Part shown: piece after piece, positions 26,101 through 33,973 of the stretch
How the letters are laid out: the number at the start of each line of letters is the position of its first letter
Position numbering within the stretch: position 1 is the stretch's first letter
Origin: Amyelois transitella
Lineage: Eukaryota > Arthropoda > Insecta > Lepidoptera > Pyralidae
Length of the DNA stretch: 64,000 nucleotides
Assembly: GCF_032362555.1 (NCBI RefSeq)
Contig: NC_083531.1
Coordinates: forward strand, 868,001 to 932,000
Reading direction: 5' to 3'
Notes under the pieces: generated by a model
Told to the model about the DNA's origin: nothing
The model's database searches: none
Seen by the model: the letters and a program-made list of their open reading frames with translations, nothing else
Translations under genes and position numbers: made by a program

Positions 26101-27035
26101 AGTCTCTGCCTTACCCTCTGGGAAAAAGGTGTGATTTTATGTATGTATGTATGTACAAAAGAAAAACAAATGTATTATCAAAGTTTGTGAATGAGCAGTG
26201 TCATAGATGTTTCAATAGTGTGGAGTTGGAAATAAATTACCTACCTGTTGATAACAGTTAGACAGGATCTCCTCCGCTCTAAGGCAATGTTGCACAAACT
26301 TCTGCACTTTCCGCAACAAGCAACCACAATAAATACATATAAACATATCCGAGTAGTTTGATACAACCTAAAATAAAAAAGAATTTAAATCAAATGAATT
26401 ATTTTATTAATAGAAATTGGATGTATGTATCTGTCCTGACACATGTAAGATAGAAAAGGAATGATTCTATTCTTCACATATTCACATTTCAAGTCTTAGA
26501 AAGTTAGTAAAGAAATATTCTCAGGACCTGCTTTAAAAATACTGTACATACCACTGAACTTTACATACTTTTCATGTATTTTGAGAAAAATGAGAATGTT
26601 CTTCAACTTGTTCGTTTTGTAAATAACTAACCCCTTAGTTTCTTGCCCGTGTTATACTTTTTTTTTCTCTTTGTTATTTCAAATGGAGACCGTCAAAATT
26701 CTATTTTGCTAAGTATTTAAGAAATCTTTACCAAATACTATAAGAGGTGTAATCGTTGTAATTGGCACACTTTTGAGTCAAGAGACCGGACAGGGTTAGT
26801 AATGTATGTAATGTTTATTTCTCTTCATGCAAGACAGGCAATGTTACGCTTGACTAATGTTTTTATTCAATAAATAAAACTGATAGACTGTTACCTTAAA
26901 ACTCCTCGTCGGCACAACATCTCTATACGTAAATATCTCAGAATTAGTCATTGCATACACATTGTCGCCTGCCGTGAGGCACACGCGGCATATTTTCTTA
27001 CTTTCCGTATTACTGAATTCGAAGTTTACAGACAT
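14159..27035 (-). CDS. ZAD-domain C2H2 zinc-finger transcription factor, 553 aa
   Basis: Fourteen coding exons with matched phases: 27035-26895, 26367-26245, 25652-25488, 25129-24944, 24478-24350, 22585-22497, 21878-21756, 21361-21251, 20506-20362, 16987-16929, 16539-16447, 15744-15627, 14840-14715 and 14212-14159 (stop TGA). Exons 1-2 make an insect ZAD domain (CRVC at residues 16-19, CIYC at 58-61), a zinc-coordinated dimerisation module. Exon 3 is acidic (DDESDGDYYDD), exon 4 basic (KKVKQKRQKVVK). From exon 5 on I count 11 fingers, for example CEIC..HMKSH and CAQC..HIRAVH; one has an HSGERPF linker and the last is CAC instead of C-x2-C. Finger 7 has long His spacing. Likely a nuclear DNA-binding regulator; the target is unknown. 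Start at 27035 is preferred over an in-frame Met 48 bases upstream because ZAD normally begins close to the N-terminus. Exon 5 donor is GTTAGT. Confidence 0.88.
14352..14568 (+). repeat. SINE family A copy
   Basis: Sense copy between the last two exons of the ZAD gene, with a shortened 3' end (gacgtgattacatgtacc). Confidence 0.7.
14884..14998 (+). repeat. Family C repeat (LINE 3' end-like)
   Basis: Sense copy ending gaggcgtgattttatg and (TATG)n. Family C is described at 59270-59392. Confidence 0.7.
15415..15582 (+). repeat. SINE family A copy, shortened
   Basis: From catctatttcccatgg to gacgtgattaggtatatg. ZAD intron 12. Confidence 0.65.
15755..16435. repeat. SINE family A copies split by an inverted-repeat element
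   Basis: 15755-15802 is an antisense A fragment. 15815-15900 is a sense A piece that breaks off at tttcgagact and resumes after the MITE at 16383 with cgctctgtctac and gacaaagacgtgat. Confidence 0.65.
15902..16380. mobile_element. MITE with CAGGGTGAC ends and TA target duplication (copy 1)
   Basis: Ends are CAGGGTGACTTTTAATT and the complement of CAGGGTGACATTTAA, bounded by TA at 15900-15901 and 16381-16382. It is 479 bp long, non-coding, and inserted into a SINE-A copy in ZAD intron 11. Copy 2 (40982-41393) is in opposite orientation. TA duplication suggests a Tc1/mariner-type source. Confidence 0.85.
16575..16795 (-). repeat. SINE family A copy
   Basis: Antisense copy in ZAD intron 10, truncated after catccattggaaa. 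Confidence 0.75.
17040..17252. repeat. AT-rich minisatellite, left part
   Basis: Degenerate tandem units of about 21 bp around gatcataattacgaccaaat. The array continues at 19843-19985, on the far side of an inserted LINE. It lies in ZAD intron 9. Confidence 0.8.
18132..18871 (+). mobile_element. Inverted-repeat element carrying one coding exon, inside the LINE
   Basis: Ends AGGCTATTTTACAC and the complement of AGGCTATTACACTC. Removing it with one copy of a 2-bp AT duplication restores the LINE reading frame (SRLN-YGD). A second inner pair of inverted repeats (atccgccatgttggg and a tgacgtcatacttttagtaaac block, near 18300-18350) returns at about 18678-18726. It holds the exon at 18455-18582 and has no other coding sequence, so it looks like an internally deleted, non-autonomous copy. 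Confidence 0.8.
18455..18582 (+). CDS. First-exon remnant inside the 18.1-kb inverted-repeat element
   Basis: ATG at 18455 opens 42 codons beginning MEDGFVKADNINLPRINTL and ending RNVKTT, followed by a perfect donor GTAAGT at 18583. No matching downstream exon follows in the element. From memory, similar N-termini occur in moth predicted proteins that combine a SWIM-type zinc motif with a YqaJ-type nuclease domain; this is recollection, not a search result. If so, the parent would be a transposon encoding, or carrying, such a protein. Confidence 0.4.
19843..19985. repeat. AT-rich minisatellite, right part
   Basis: Continuation of the 17040-17252 array (aaatttgatcataattacga units) beyond the inserted LINE. 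Confidence 0.8.
20088..20335 (+). repeat. tRNA-derived SINE (family E)
   Basis: Complete sense copy with box A tggcgcagcggtagt and box B gggttcgaatcccgg. Ends ttgtcccgtatat, about 25 bp beyond the donor of ZAD exon 9. Confidence 0.9.
20551..20785 (-). repeat. SINE family A copy
   Basis: Antisense copy in ZAD intron 8 with an internal agattgagatt duplication. Confidence 0.75.
20905..21015 (-). repeat. SINE family A fragment
   Basis: Antisense piece from cacgtctattttccttgc to gattcaaatagt. ZAD intron 8. Confidence 0.65.
21433..21535 (+). repeat. SINE family A, 5' fragment
   Basis: Only the first ~100 bp survive (tgtttccggcaccaat to gggataggctt). ZAD intron 7. Confidence 0.65.
21941..22160 (-). 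repeat. SINE family A copy
   Basis: Antisense copy in ZAD intron 6 ending at the ggtgccgggaaccacacgg 5' end. Confidence 0.8.
22205..22450 (-). repeat. SINE family A copy
   Basis: Second antisense copy, 45 bp from the previous one, ending 50 bp before ZAD exon 6. Confidence 0.8.
22693..23800 (-). mobile_element. Internally deleted pogo-like DNA transposon
   Basis: Inverted ends GAGGAAAGTAACCAAATATG and the complement of GAGGAAAGTAACTAAATGTG, flanked by TA (22691-22692 and 23801-23802). On the minus strand a frame ending at 23021-23019 (TAA) encodes an acidic stretch and then a Cys/His module: CMFCQEFF, WVRCLMCQLWAHNDCAG, WICDFC. Such PHD/RING-like tails sit at the C-terminus of many insect pogo/Tigger transposases, and TA duplication fits. 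A stop interrupts the frame just upstream (after KRSLGNK), and the DDE domain is missing, so the copy is dead. It sits in ZAD intron 5. Confidence 0.8.
24075..24333 (+). repeat. Family D repeat
   Basis: Nearly complete copy ending aaataaatctattctattc, directly beside the donor of ZAD exon 5. Confidence 0.8.
24705..24880 (-). repeat. SINE family A copy, diverged
   Basis: Antisense, old copy (gatcccttgcggggttgaa to agagtggttctat). ZAD intron 4. Confidence 0.6.
26035..26153 (+). repeat. Family C repeat
   Basis: Sense copy (gtggatgaagcaaataaaat to ggtgtgattttatg) with (TATG)n tail. ZAD intron 2. Confidence 0.7.
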
Positions 27036-28841
27036 TTTTTCACAAAATAAAGAGGTAAACAAACAGATCCCAAACAAAACCAAACATTTTCATTCATTGC
27101 ACAATTGGATTGTCAATGTCATGTGATATTCGAGATGGCATGACTTATTTACAGAAAAGAAAGAAAGACTTCTAGGCTTGCACCACTATGCCTGGTCCTT
27201 TTTGATGTCACACATACATATTCTAAGTCGAATCGTGAAGATTCAAGATGACGAATCGGAAAACATAATTACATCTCTATTTGACAAAAGTCTAATTATC
27301 TAGCACTCAATCTATCCAAAACCAAGTTTATTCCCTTTGCACCCCATGTTCCCTCTCAATCAGCGCTATCCTTCTCAACAATCCTACATACATGCTCTGA
27401 GCATCCCAATTTTTTGTCAGATTGTAATTGTACTCCAATTGAGCGTGTCTCCTCTATTAAATATCTAGGTGTAATTATAGATAGTGAAATTAACTGGAAA
27501 CTGCACATTGATTCTGTCACTTCTCGAATCAGAAAGCTCATGTTTGTCTTTAAAAGACTCAGGTCAATCTCTGATTTCCATACAATGAAAATTGTCTATT
27601 ATGCCCTTGCTCAGTCTATTCTGTCGTATGGAATTATAGCCTGGGGCAGTTCTGCGAAAACCCACATGTTCAGGCTGGAGAGAGCTCAGAGAGCTCTTCT
27701 TAAAGTAATTACGAATAATCCAGTTCGCTTCCCTACAAATGAATTGTATTCATTATGCAGAGTACTTACAGTTCGACAGCTTTACGTTCTACAGACTGTT
27801 CTATATAAACATTCACAACTAGCCTATGACCCCACAATCTGTCATAATAAGCGTAGATCAGACAAAGTCTGCCGAATCGAAATACGACGTACTTACTACC
27901 TTAGCTGCTCAACATTTTTACTACATTAGCTCTACTTTGTATAATAGAATAAATAAACTACTTAATATATATCCGCTTACATCTTACAAATGCAGGGTTA
28001 CATGCACTGAATGGCTCATGCAACTATCTTACGATGATACGGAAAGTCTTATAAAAGTCGGCGAATAACAATAATTTCTTTTACGTTAAATATTCTCATG
28101 ATTGAATATCCTCTAGACGTTTCAAATCGCAATACAGCCTTACATACTTCCTCTCTATACCTACACCAACACAAACACGTTTTCCACACAACACACTAAC
28201 AAAACACATTTGCACCCAATATCAAATCTTTTTTTTTTCCTTCTCTTTTGTTGTAATAAATGGATTAGGTGCTAAGATTAAGGAAACACATTATATAAAT
28301 GTTTTCTGGAGGTGGGCGTTGAGATCTGCGACACAGTTTCATAACTTCTGCAGATGTCATCGTTATCCTATGTTTACTTAAATTGTACTTGTTTTTGTTT
28401 CCAAATAAAATATTTTTCATTTTTTCATTTTTCATGCTAGAAACTTTGATTCGCATAAAGTCAATTTCAATAGCATAATTTTTTATCATTATTGTAAGCC
28501 TGAAATAACTTAAAAACAATAAAGATATAACTGTTATACTATTCCCAAGAAAAAAAAAAAAATCTCTATTTGACAGTGACCGTGAGTAAATTGTCTAGTG
28601 TTTTTTTTTTACTCCTTGTTGGTTGTTTTTATTTCTATTCCATTGTCATTATCTTTGTAATTAATAAATTGTTAAAAATTTGCCATTAGCTAATTGCAAT
28701 TTCTAATCTAACTAACAATGTAAATTTTACTTCTGTAAGAATGTAATAGAAATGGCTATCATTTAAAATACACAAGCAAATAATTTATACATTGTATCTA
28801 GTGACTAAATTTTACCAAGTGCATATTGACGTGCTTTCAAA
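27036..28841. promoter_or_regulatory. Divergent interval ZAD gene / C16orf87 homologue, split by a LINE
   Basis: The two start codons face away from each other. Without the 1.27-kb LINE and its duplicated target the interval would be about 520 bp, similar to the other divergent pairs in the window. Core promoter motifs are not evident. Confidence 0.5.
27287..28561 (+). mobile_element. 5'-truncated poly(A)-tailed LINE with a 14-bp target duplication
   Basis: atctctatttgaca occurs at 27273-27286 and 28562-28575, and a poly(A) run ends the insert at 28561. Coding begins right at the 5' edge: ALNLSKTKFIPFAPH, then IKYLGVIIDSEINWKLHID, ILSYGIIAWGSS and RLERAQRALLKVI. This is the region after the palm of a jockey/CR1-type reverse transcriptase. 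One frameshift near 27870 moves the frame; the C-terminal part (HFYYISSTLYNRINKLLN) continues to 28065. The catalytic core is absent because of 5' truncation. Confidence 0.88.
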
Positions 28842-31800
28842 ATGGGTAAAAACAAAATGATAGCGAAAAGTTGCCCTAAATGTGAGATGCAGGTATGTAG
28901 CGAAGATAAATGACCTGAAACAACACATTTTTAATGGCTCAACATTATTTATTGACTTACTAGCTTCCGCCTCGTTGCTTCGCTCCTGTGATAATATAAG
29001 GGTAAAAAGTCAATCTAAATTTCATCAAAATCCGTCCAGTTGATTTTACTTGAAAGAGTAACAAACAAACTTACATTGACAAGTAAAAATTAAATATATA
29101 TTTAATGATGATCCATTATACTAGAATTGCTTATAACCTGAGCTATGAATTTACATAACATGAATCATTCAAATCTGTGCCTTCTGAAAAATGAAAAAAA
29201 TGAGAAAAAATATGTCCATTCACATCACTTAGAAGTCTTCATTTCAGGTCGCTGTAGCCTCGAAATCCTGCAAGTGTGGTCACACATTCTTTGCGGCCAG
29301 ACGCGGGGCGGACAGCCTGCCGGCCGTCGAGGACATCCGACGTCGCACCGGCCGCGTCAGAAGATCTCAACCTCAGTTTTATGATGCTCAACATTACCAG
29401 AAGCAGATAAAACGAAGAGTAAGTATCTACTTCCTGGATCAAAATCGGATACATTCTGGCAAAAGGTTGGGTCAAATGTACTTTATTTACTACTTTGCAT
29501 GAAGAGAGTTATGAATGTGGATGAAGCAAATGAAGTATGCAGGTTTCATGGCAAGTGGAAAGATGTAGTCTCTGCCTACCCCTCTGGAAGAGGCATGATT
29601 TTATGTATGTATGCAAGGCCAACTATTTATATTCCTTGCAAAATGTGTGTTAGTAATGTATTTCTGCCCCGCCAGGAAAGAAGCATGTTGGTATGTATAA
29701 TGGACTCTATTTCAGTCTTTTGTTTCAGTCACCAAAGAAAAGAGGACTGGATGAGGACTACAAAGGCAATAAAGATAAAAGTGAAAGTGGTAAGTGCTTG
29801 TTACAGCTCAGCTCTTATTCTTTAACTTTTCACAGTTAGTGTAATATAAAATAGTGTGGGTCAACTACAGAAAAGGACATATGGTTCTTACAGGCAGGGT
29901 CAGGAGAGAAAGCAAGTTACAAATCAAATTCAAAATTTTTATTCCTTTATATTTAACATGAATTTGGGAATTAGTGAAGTTTCGTCAAAGTACATTCTAT
30001 TCATAGAATTGATTCTTCTTCTGAAGTCAAAAAGGAAAGGCTTTGTGTAGGCGATAGACTAGTAACCTGTCACCATTTAAATCTCAATTCCATCATCATA
30101 GTGATGAACAGTCTCAGTCTTTTCAAGACTGCTGGCACTGTCTACCGTATAAGGGAGAAAGAAGTGATTATATATGGGTAAGGCCGTAAATTTTGCCACT
30201 ATTTGAAAAAAAAATATGTCCCACATTTTGACTGCATATATAAAAGACTAATGCTAGTAATTTGTTACTAAGGTACTCATAATATATTTTGTAGCTCTTA
30301 TCTCTACATAATTTAATTTCAAAAGTTCAAACACTTCAATACTTTAACTTCTAGAGTGTGTTCAACTTGGCCAGTCCTCCAAATTTTGCAAAAATCGCGT
30401 TGTCTTTTTTATCATCCAAATACTAGATAACTACAAAACTCGTAGTATATTTATTGAATGTCAAGTTTACAAGAACTTAACCTACAGAACGCAAAACTAA
30501 GCAGCCAATTAATAATATGATTTATTAAAATAAGTAGATTTAATTTTTTTATCGCAATTTAAATGTTTGTCCCCGTATTTTTGCTTATATGTTACAATTT
30601 TGTATGTTACCACAATTTCACCTCTAATTAAGGTAAAACATTTTGGTAATATTTTGTATCGATACTGGCAACACTGAAGTGTCCATGGACAAAAAGAAAA
30701 AAAAAACCATTTTGTTTACTGTGGTGGGTTTGACAAAAAGTGAGTGCAGGTGTGTGTCGTCATTCGGGATTTATTCGATTTCAAAGGTAAAGAATTGGTT
30801 TATTACTCCTATTTTCATGTGAAAGTATTATTTAGTGAATAAGTTATGCAGGAGCCGTGTTTTGTTTTAAATTTAGCTCGAATGATCGAGTTATGGTAAA
30901 TTATAACCAAAAAAATCTTGCTTCTGCGTTACTTCTAGGTTACTGCTATGTTATCGGTAACATTGATTGTATGTTACGTAACGTTTAAGTGTTGTAAGGA
31001 TTCGTACATAGACTCGTGCAATAGGCTACGACTCATTTAATTTCATATATTAAATAAGTATTTCCTGTAGTTAATGGCTTAGGAAAACAAAATATTATTA
31101 TTATTTTAATCATTAAAAGTGCAAGATGAATTTTGAAATCCAATTTATAAAATGTGTTTTTTATAGAAGGAAGCGAGCAGAACGATGAAGAACTTGGCAG
31201 CACGGTTAGAGAGAATAATGAAAATGAAGGGAATTATTTAAGTTTCAACATAAAAGATTCGTTATGGTTAGATAATTTGAAAGAAAAACGTGGAAGTATT
31301 ATATTGGATTTGTTGAGATCATAGAATTTAAAAATGACGAAACATATTACAAAATAATTTTTTTTTTAAATGTTAAGATTTCAAATAATTCTGTAAAATT
31401 CTTAGTGCAAAGAAAGTTAGATCTTGATTCTGTGACCACAATTTCTATAGTAAAAAAGATAAATTTGATTCAGTTAGAGACAGATTCAAAAGAATATTAT
31501 CTGCAAAATGATGAAGATACTGTATTTTTTATTTAAATATTTTAAATCATTTGTTAGTTGACATAAGTAAAAGTGGTTACCTAGTTCCTTTTTTGTGATT
31601 TTATTGATTAATTAGTACACATTGTGTTTTAAGTACCTATTTAATGAATAGACATTTTAGAAGATTTCATTGTTTTTTATTTGCTTCTTCTTTTTCTTAG
31701 TCGTATTCCTCATGGCTGAGAAGTCGTGATCATTATATGGATTTCAATGAAACACACACAACGACTTTCTTGGCAATATTAATAGAGTGGTTTGCCATTG

Positions 31801-32590
31801 CCTTCTCCATTTCACACACTAACTGATAAATAATCGACTAATGTGACTTCCTCACGATGTTTTCCTTCACCGGAAGCAAGTGGTGGTCATGAAAAGTACT
31901 AAACGTAAGTCAGATTAGCATACAAACTCATGTGGCTCGAGTAGGATTCGAACCCGGGACATTTCGATCACCAGGCGGACGTCTTAACCACTAGACCACC
32001 ACCGCTTCATTTCATTTATATGCTTAGTTCTTACATAAGGTTAATAGATACCCTGGCCCGTACGCCCGTACATACATTTTGTTTTGGAACATTGCATTAA
32101 CTTCGTTTGTGTTTCTCAGAATACATTTGCTTCTCCAATTCCTATGGAATTGTGCTTGCCATTACAATCGTACGTTAGTATAATTTTCAGTAGGTACTTT
32201 ACGAAAATATTATGAAATTTGAAAAAAAAAATTAATAAAAAAAAGAGGCAGTACTTCTGAACTCGACCTTACACTCTTTACTCGTTACTTTCGTGTTACT
32301 TATACGTTACCATAACATAGAAGTATCTATGTTACTCTATGTTACTAAGTGGCAAAATCTACGGCCTTACCCATATATGAACAGTTTCTTTCATTTCAGC
32401 AACAGCTCGAGCCCGTCGCCGCCGTGCCCTACGCAGGGCTCAACGGCCCCCGGTCACGACCAACGAGCGAGCCGCCAGAGACCCCACGCCGCAACTCAAA
32501 CCTTCACAACTAGCTCGCTGCAGGCTTATACTGCAAGAAATCAATAGAAAAATGCGAGCTGTTACGTGGCAGCCGCCGACGGATCTCTAG
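28842..32590 (+). CDS. C16orf87 (UPF0547) homologue, 157 aa
   Basis: Four exons: 28842-28892, 29248-29418, 29729-29789 and 32400-32590 (TAG 32588-32590), phases 0, 0, 1. The N-terminus has two closely spaced Cys pairs, KSCPKCEMQVAVASKSCKC then GHTFF, which match the zinc-ribbon-like start of human C16orf87 (KSCPECDQQVPVACKSCPC, GYIF). The C-terminal helix LILQEINRKM matches the human ALAEINRKI region. The middle is basic and low complexity (ARARRRRALRRAQR). The molecular role is poorly defined. The last intron is 2.6 kb and nearly all mobile DNA. Exon 4 is GC-rich compared with its flanks. Confidence 0.8.
28958..29080. repeat. RTE-type 3'-end repeat
   Basis: Contains actagcttccgcctcgttgc and aaatttcatcaaaatccgtc, the same class as family H but a different subfamily. 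Intron 1 of the C16orf87 homologue. Confidence 0.5.
29500..29612 (+). repeat. Family C repeat
   Basis: Sense copy (gagagttatgaatgtggatg to ggcatgattttatg). Intron 2 of the C16orf87 homologue. Confidence 0.75.
30045..30174 (+). repeat. SINE family A, 3' part
   Basis: Ends gaagtgattatata, directly at the left inverted repeat of the 30175-32373 element. Confidence 0.65.
30175..32373 (+). mobile_element. 2.2-kb inverted-repeat DNA element, unclassified
   Basis: Left end TGGGTAAGGCCGTAAATT and right end the complement of TGGGTAAGGCCGTAGATT; the match goes on through ttgccact. Possible 4-bp TATA duplication on both sides. Subterminal tgttact/gttac motifs recur near both ends. Inside are coding-like pieces: a short open stretch at 30848-30898 (MQEPCFVLNLARMIELW), then 31167-31324 (contains SFNIKDSLWLDNLKEKRGS) and 31320-31536 (contains KFLVQRKLDLDSVTTISIV), in different frames. 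I recognise no transposase. A tRNA-SINE (31676-32006) has inserted into it. The right end lies 27 bp before the last exon of the C16orf87 homologue. Confidence 0.7.
31676..32006 (-). repeat. tRNA-derived SINE (family F)
   Basis: On the minus strand it starts agcggtggtggtctagtgg (box A region tctagtggttaagacg) and has box B gggttcgaatcctac, then a long unrelated body (gaaggaaaacatcgtgagga, ggcaatggcaaaccactct). Distinct from family E. Inserted in the 30175-32373 element. Confidence 0.88.
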
Positions 32591-33956
32591 CCTAGTTAAT
32601 AAAAAAAAAAGTTCCTGTCAATGTCATGACAGTTTTAATTAGAAAATGGCGGCAATTTTAGTAAATATTTTCAATTATTTTTAATTTCTATGATCTTTTT
32701 GGTTCTTGAATAAATTAAAGAACTAGTAGTTAGAAAACAAAACGAAAACGAGGGCAGTTTCGTGGCGGCTCCAAAGGGATCTCTAATTAAAAAATTTACA
32801 ATTAAGAGGGAAAAAATGTTTGACAAATATCTTAAGATAATTTTTTTAATTTTCATTACAAATATTATGAGTATGATTTTTAAAGAATTATTATGAGTTG
32901 ATTTATTTTTTTATTTTATTTTAATAGATGACGCTGATCAGATAATAAGCAGAATGTATATTATAGAATTTGGTACTTATTAAAATTCGAAAACTCAGAA
33001 TTTTTATTAAAATGCGAACTGTATAGTAATGTTTAATTTAATTGTAATTATTAAATTAAGTAATAACATCAATGGGTTTCATTTCCACATTGGTATGAAA
33101 AAAAAATTCTGGAATGGCTTTACCTCTGCACCTCCGAGAAAGAGGCGTGATTTTATGTCGCAGACTTCCAAGCTTTATCCCAATAACAGAAGAAGCTTTT
33201 GGGACACGAAGACCGCTCCAGCGGGGCTAGTAAACAGGCGCGACACTGTTTTCAGCGATAGTCTATCGCTGATTCGCTTTTTATTTTGACGTGACACGGG
33301 AGTTGCGATGCAACTGAGACTAATGCCAAGAGGATATTTATTTCTTCTATGCCCGTGTTATCACATACTAAAATACAAGCTTGACCCGCAATTTCGTCTC
33401 CGCGAATAAAGCCCCACCTACAGCAGCGCTATAATTTAGCGCCACCTACAAAAGAATACAGGTTTTTCGCAAAGTTCACTGGAACTTTAATTTTTACCTT
33501 TGCCCTTTCAAGAAGATTGGTTTTGTAGTTAACGCGTGTAGAGACAACAAAAAAAGCTTACTTTCGCATTTAAAGGTAATATTTTTGGAATAACACTTGT
33601 TCTTCAACCCCTTGGCGTAAACGTCACCACCTCTCTTGAGACTGTAGTCAGGGTGTTACACGAATTTTGCAACTTTTGCAGCAGTAGGTACTTAACCCCT
33701 GTTTTCATTGTAACATGGTTATAGTCGCCCTTTATCGACGAAAATATTAAATGGCCCTATTCTAAACTGCTAGGAACCATCCACACGGCACATAACGTTG
33801 TTCATTTTGTGTTTCTTATTTCATCAGACGGCACCCTTTGTGTTGTAAGTACCTAGAACATGTTCGTATCTATTAATAAACATTTTCCAGATTATTTTGA
33901 TTGGCGTCATGAGGTCAGTACAAGGTGTCTATATAATATGAGATCACGGGCCCCAA
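32591..33956. other. Intergenic, C16orf87 homologue to amine oxidase
   Basis: Holds a family C fragment (33105-33160), AT-rich sequence and a more GC-balanced stretch (33170-33480) without coding signal that I can support. Confidence 0.5.
33105..33160 (+). repeat. Family C fragment
   Basis: Only the last part is left: cctccgagaaagaggcgtg then attttatgt. Confidence 0.5.
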
Positions 33957-33961
33957 TCAGT
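33928..33961 (+). promoter_or_regulatory. Core promoter of the amine oxidase gene (TATA + initiator)
   Basis: tctatataat at 33928-33937 and an arthropod-type initiator TCAGT at 33957-33961. The spacing puts the initiator A (33959) about 29 bp after the TATA start, the usual distance. The predicted 5' UTR to the ATG at 33974 would be only 15 nt. Confidence 0.55.
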
Positions 33962-33973
33962 ATTGTAGTAACA

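Noticed and set aside
30848-31166. A spliced gene joining MQEPCFVLNLARMIELW to the exon-like stretch at 31167
   Set aside because: The donor after 30898 and the acceptor at 31166 give incompatible phases and a stop, so I left the pieces separate.
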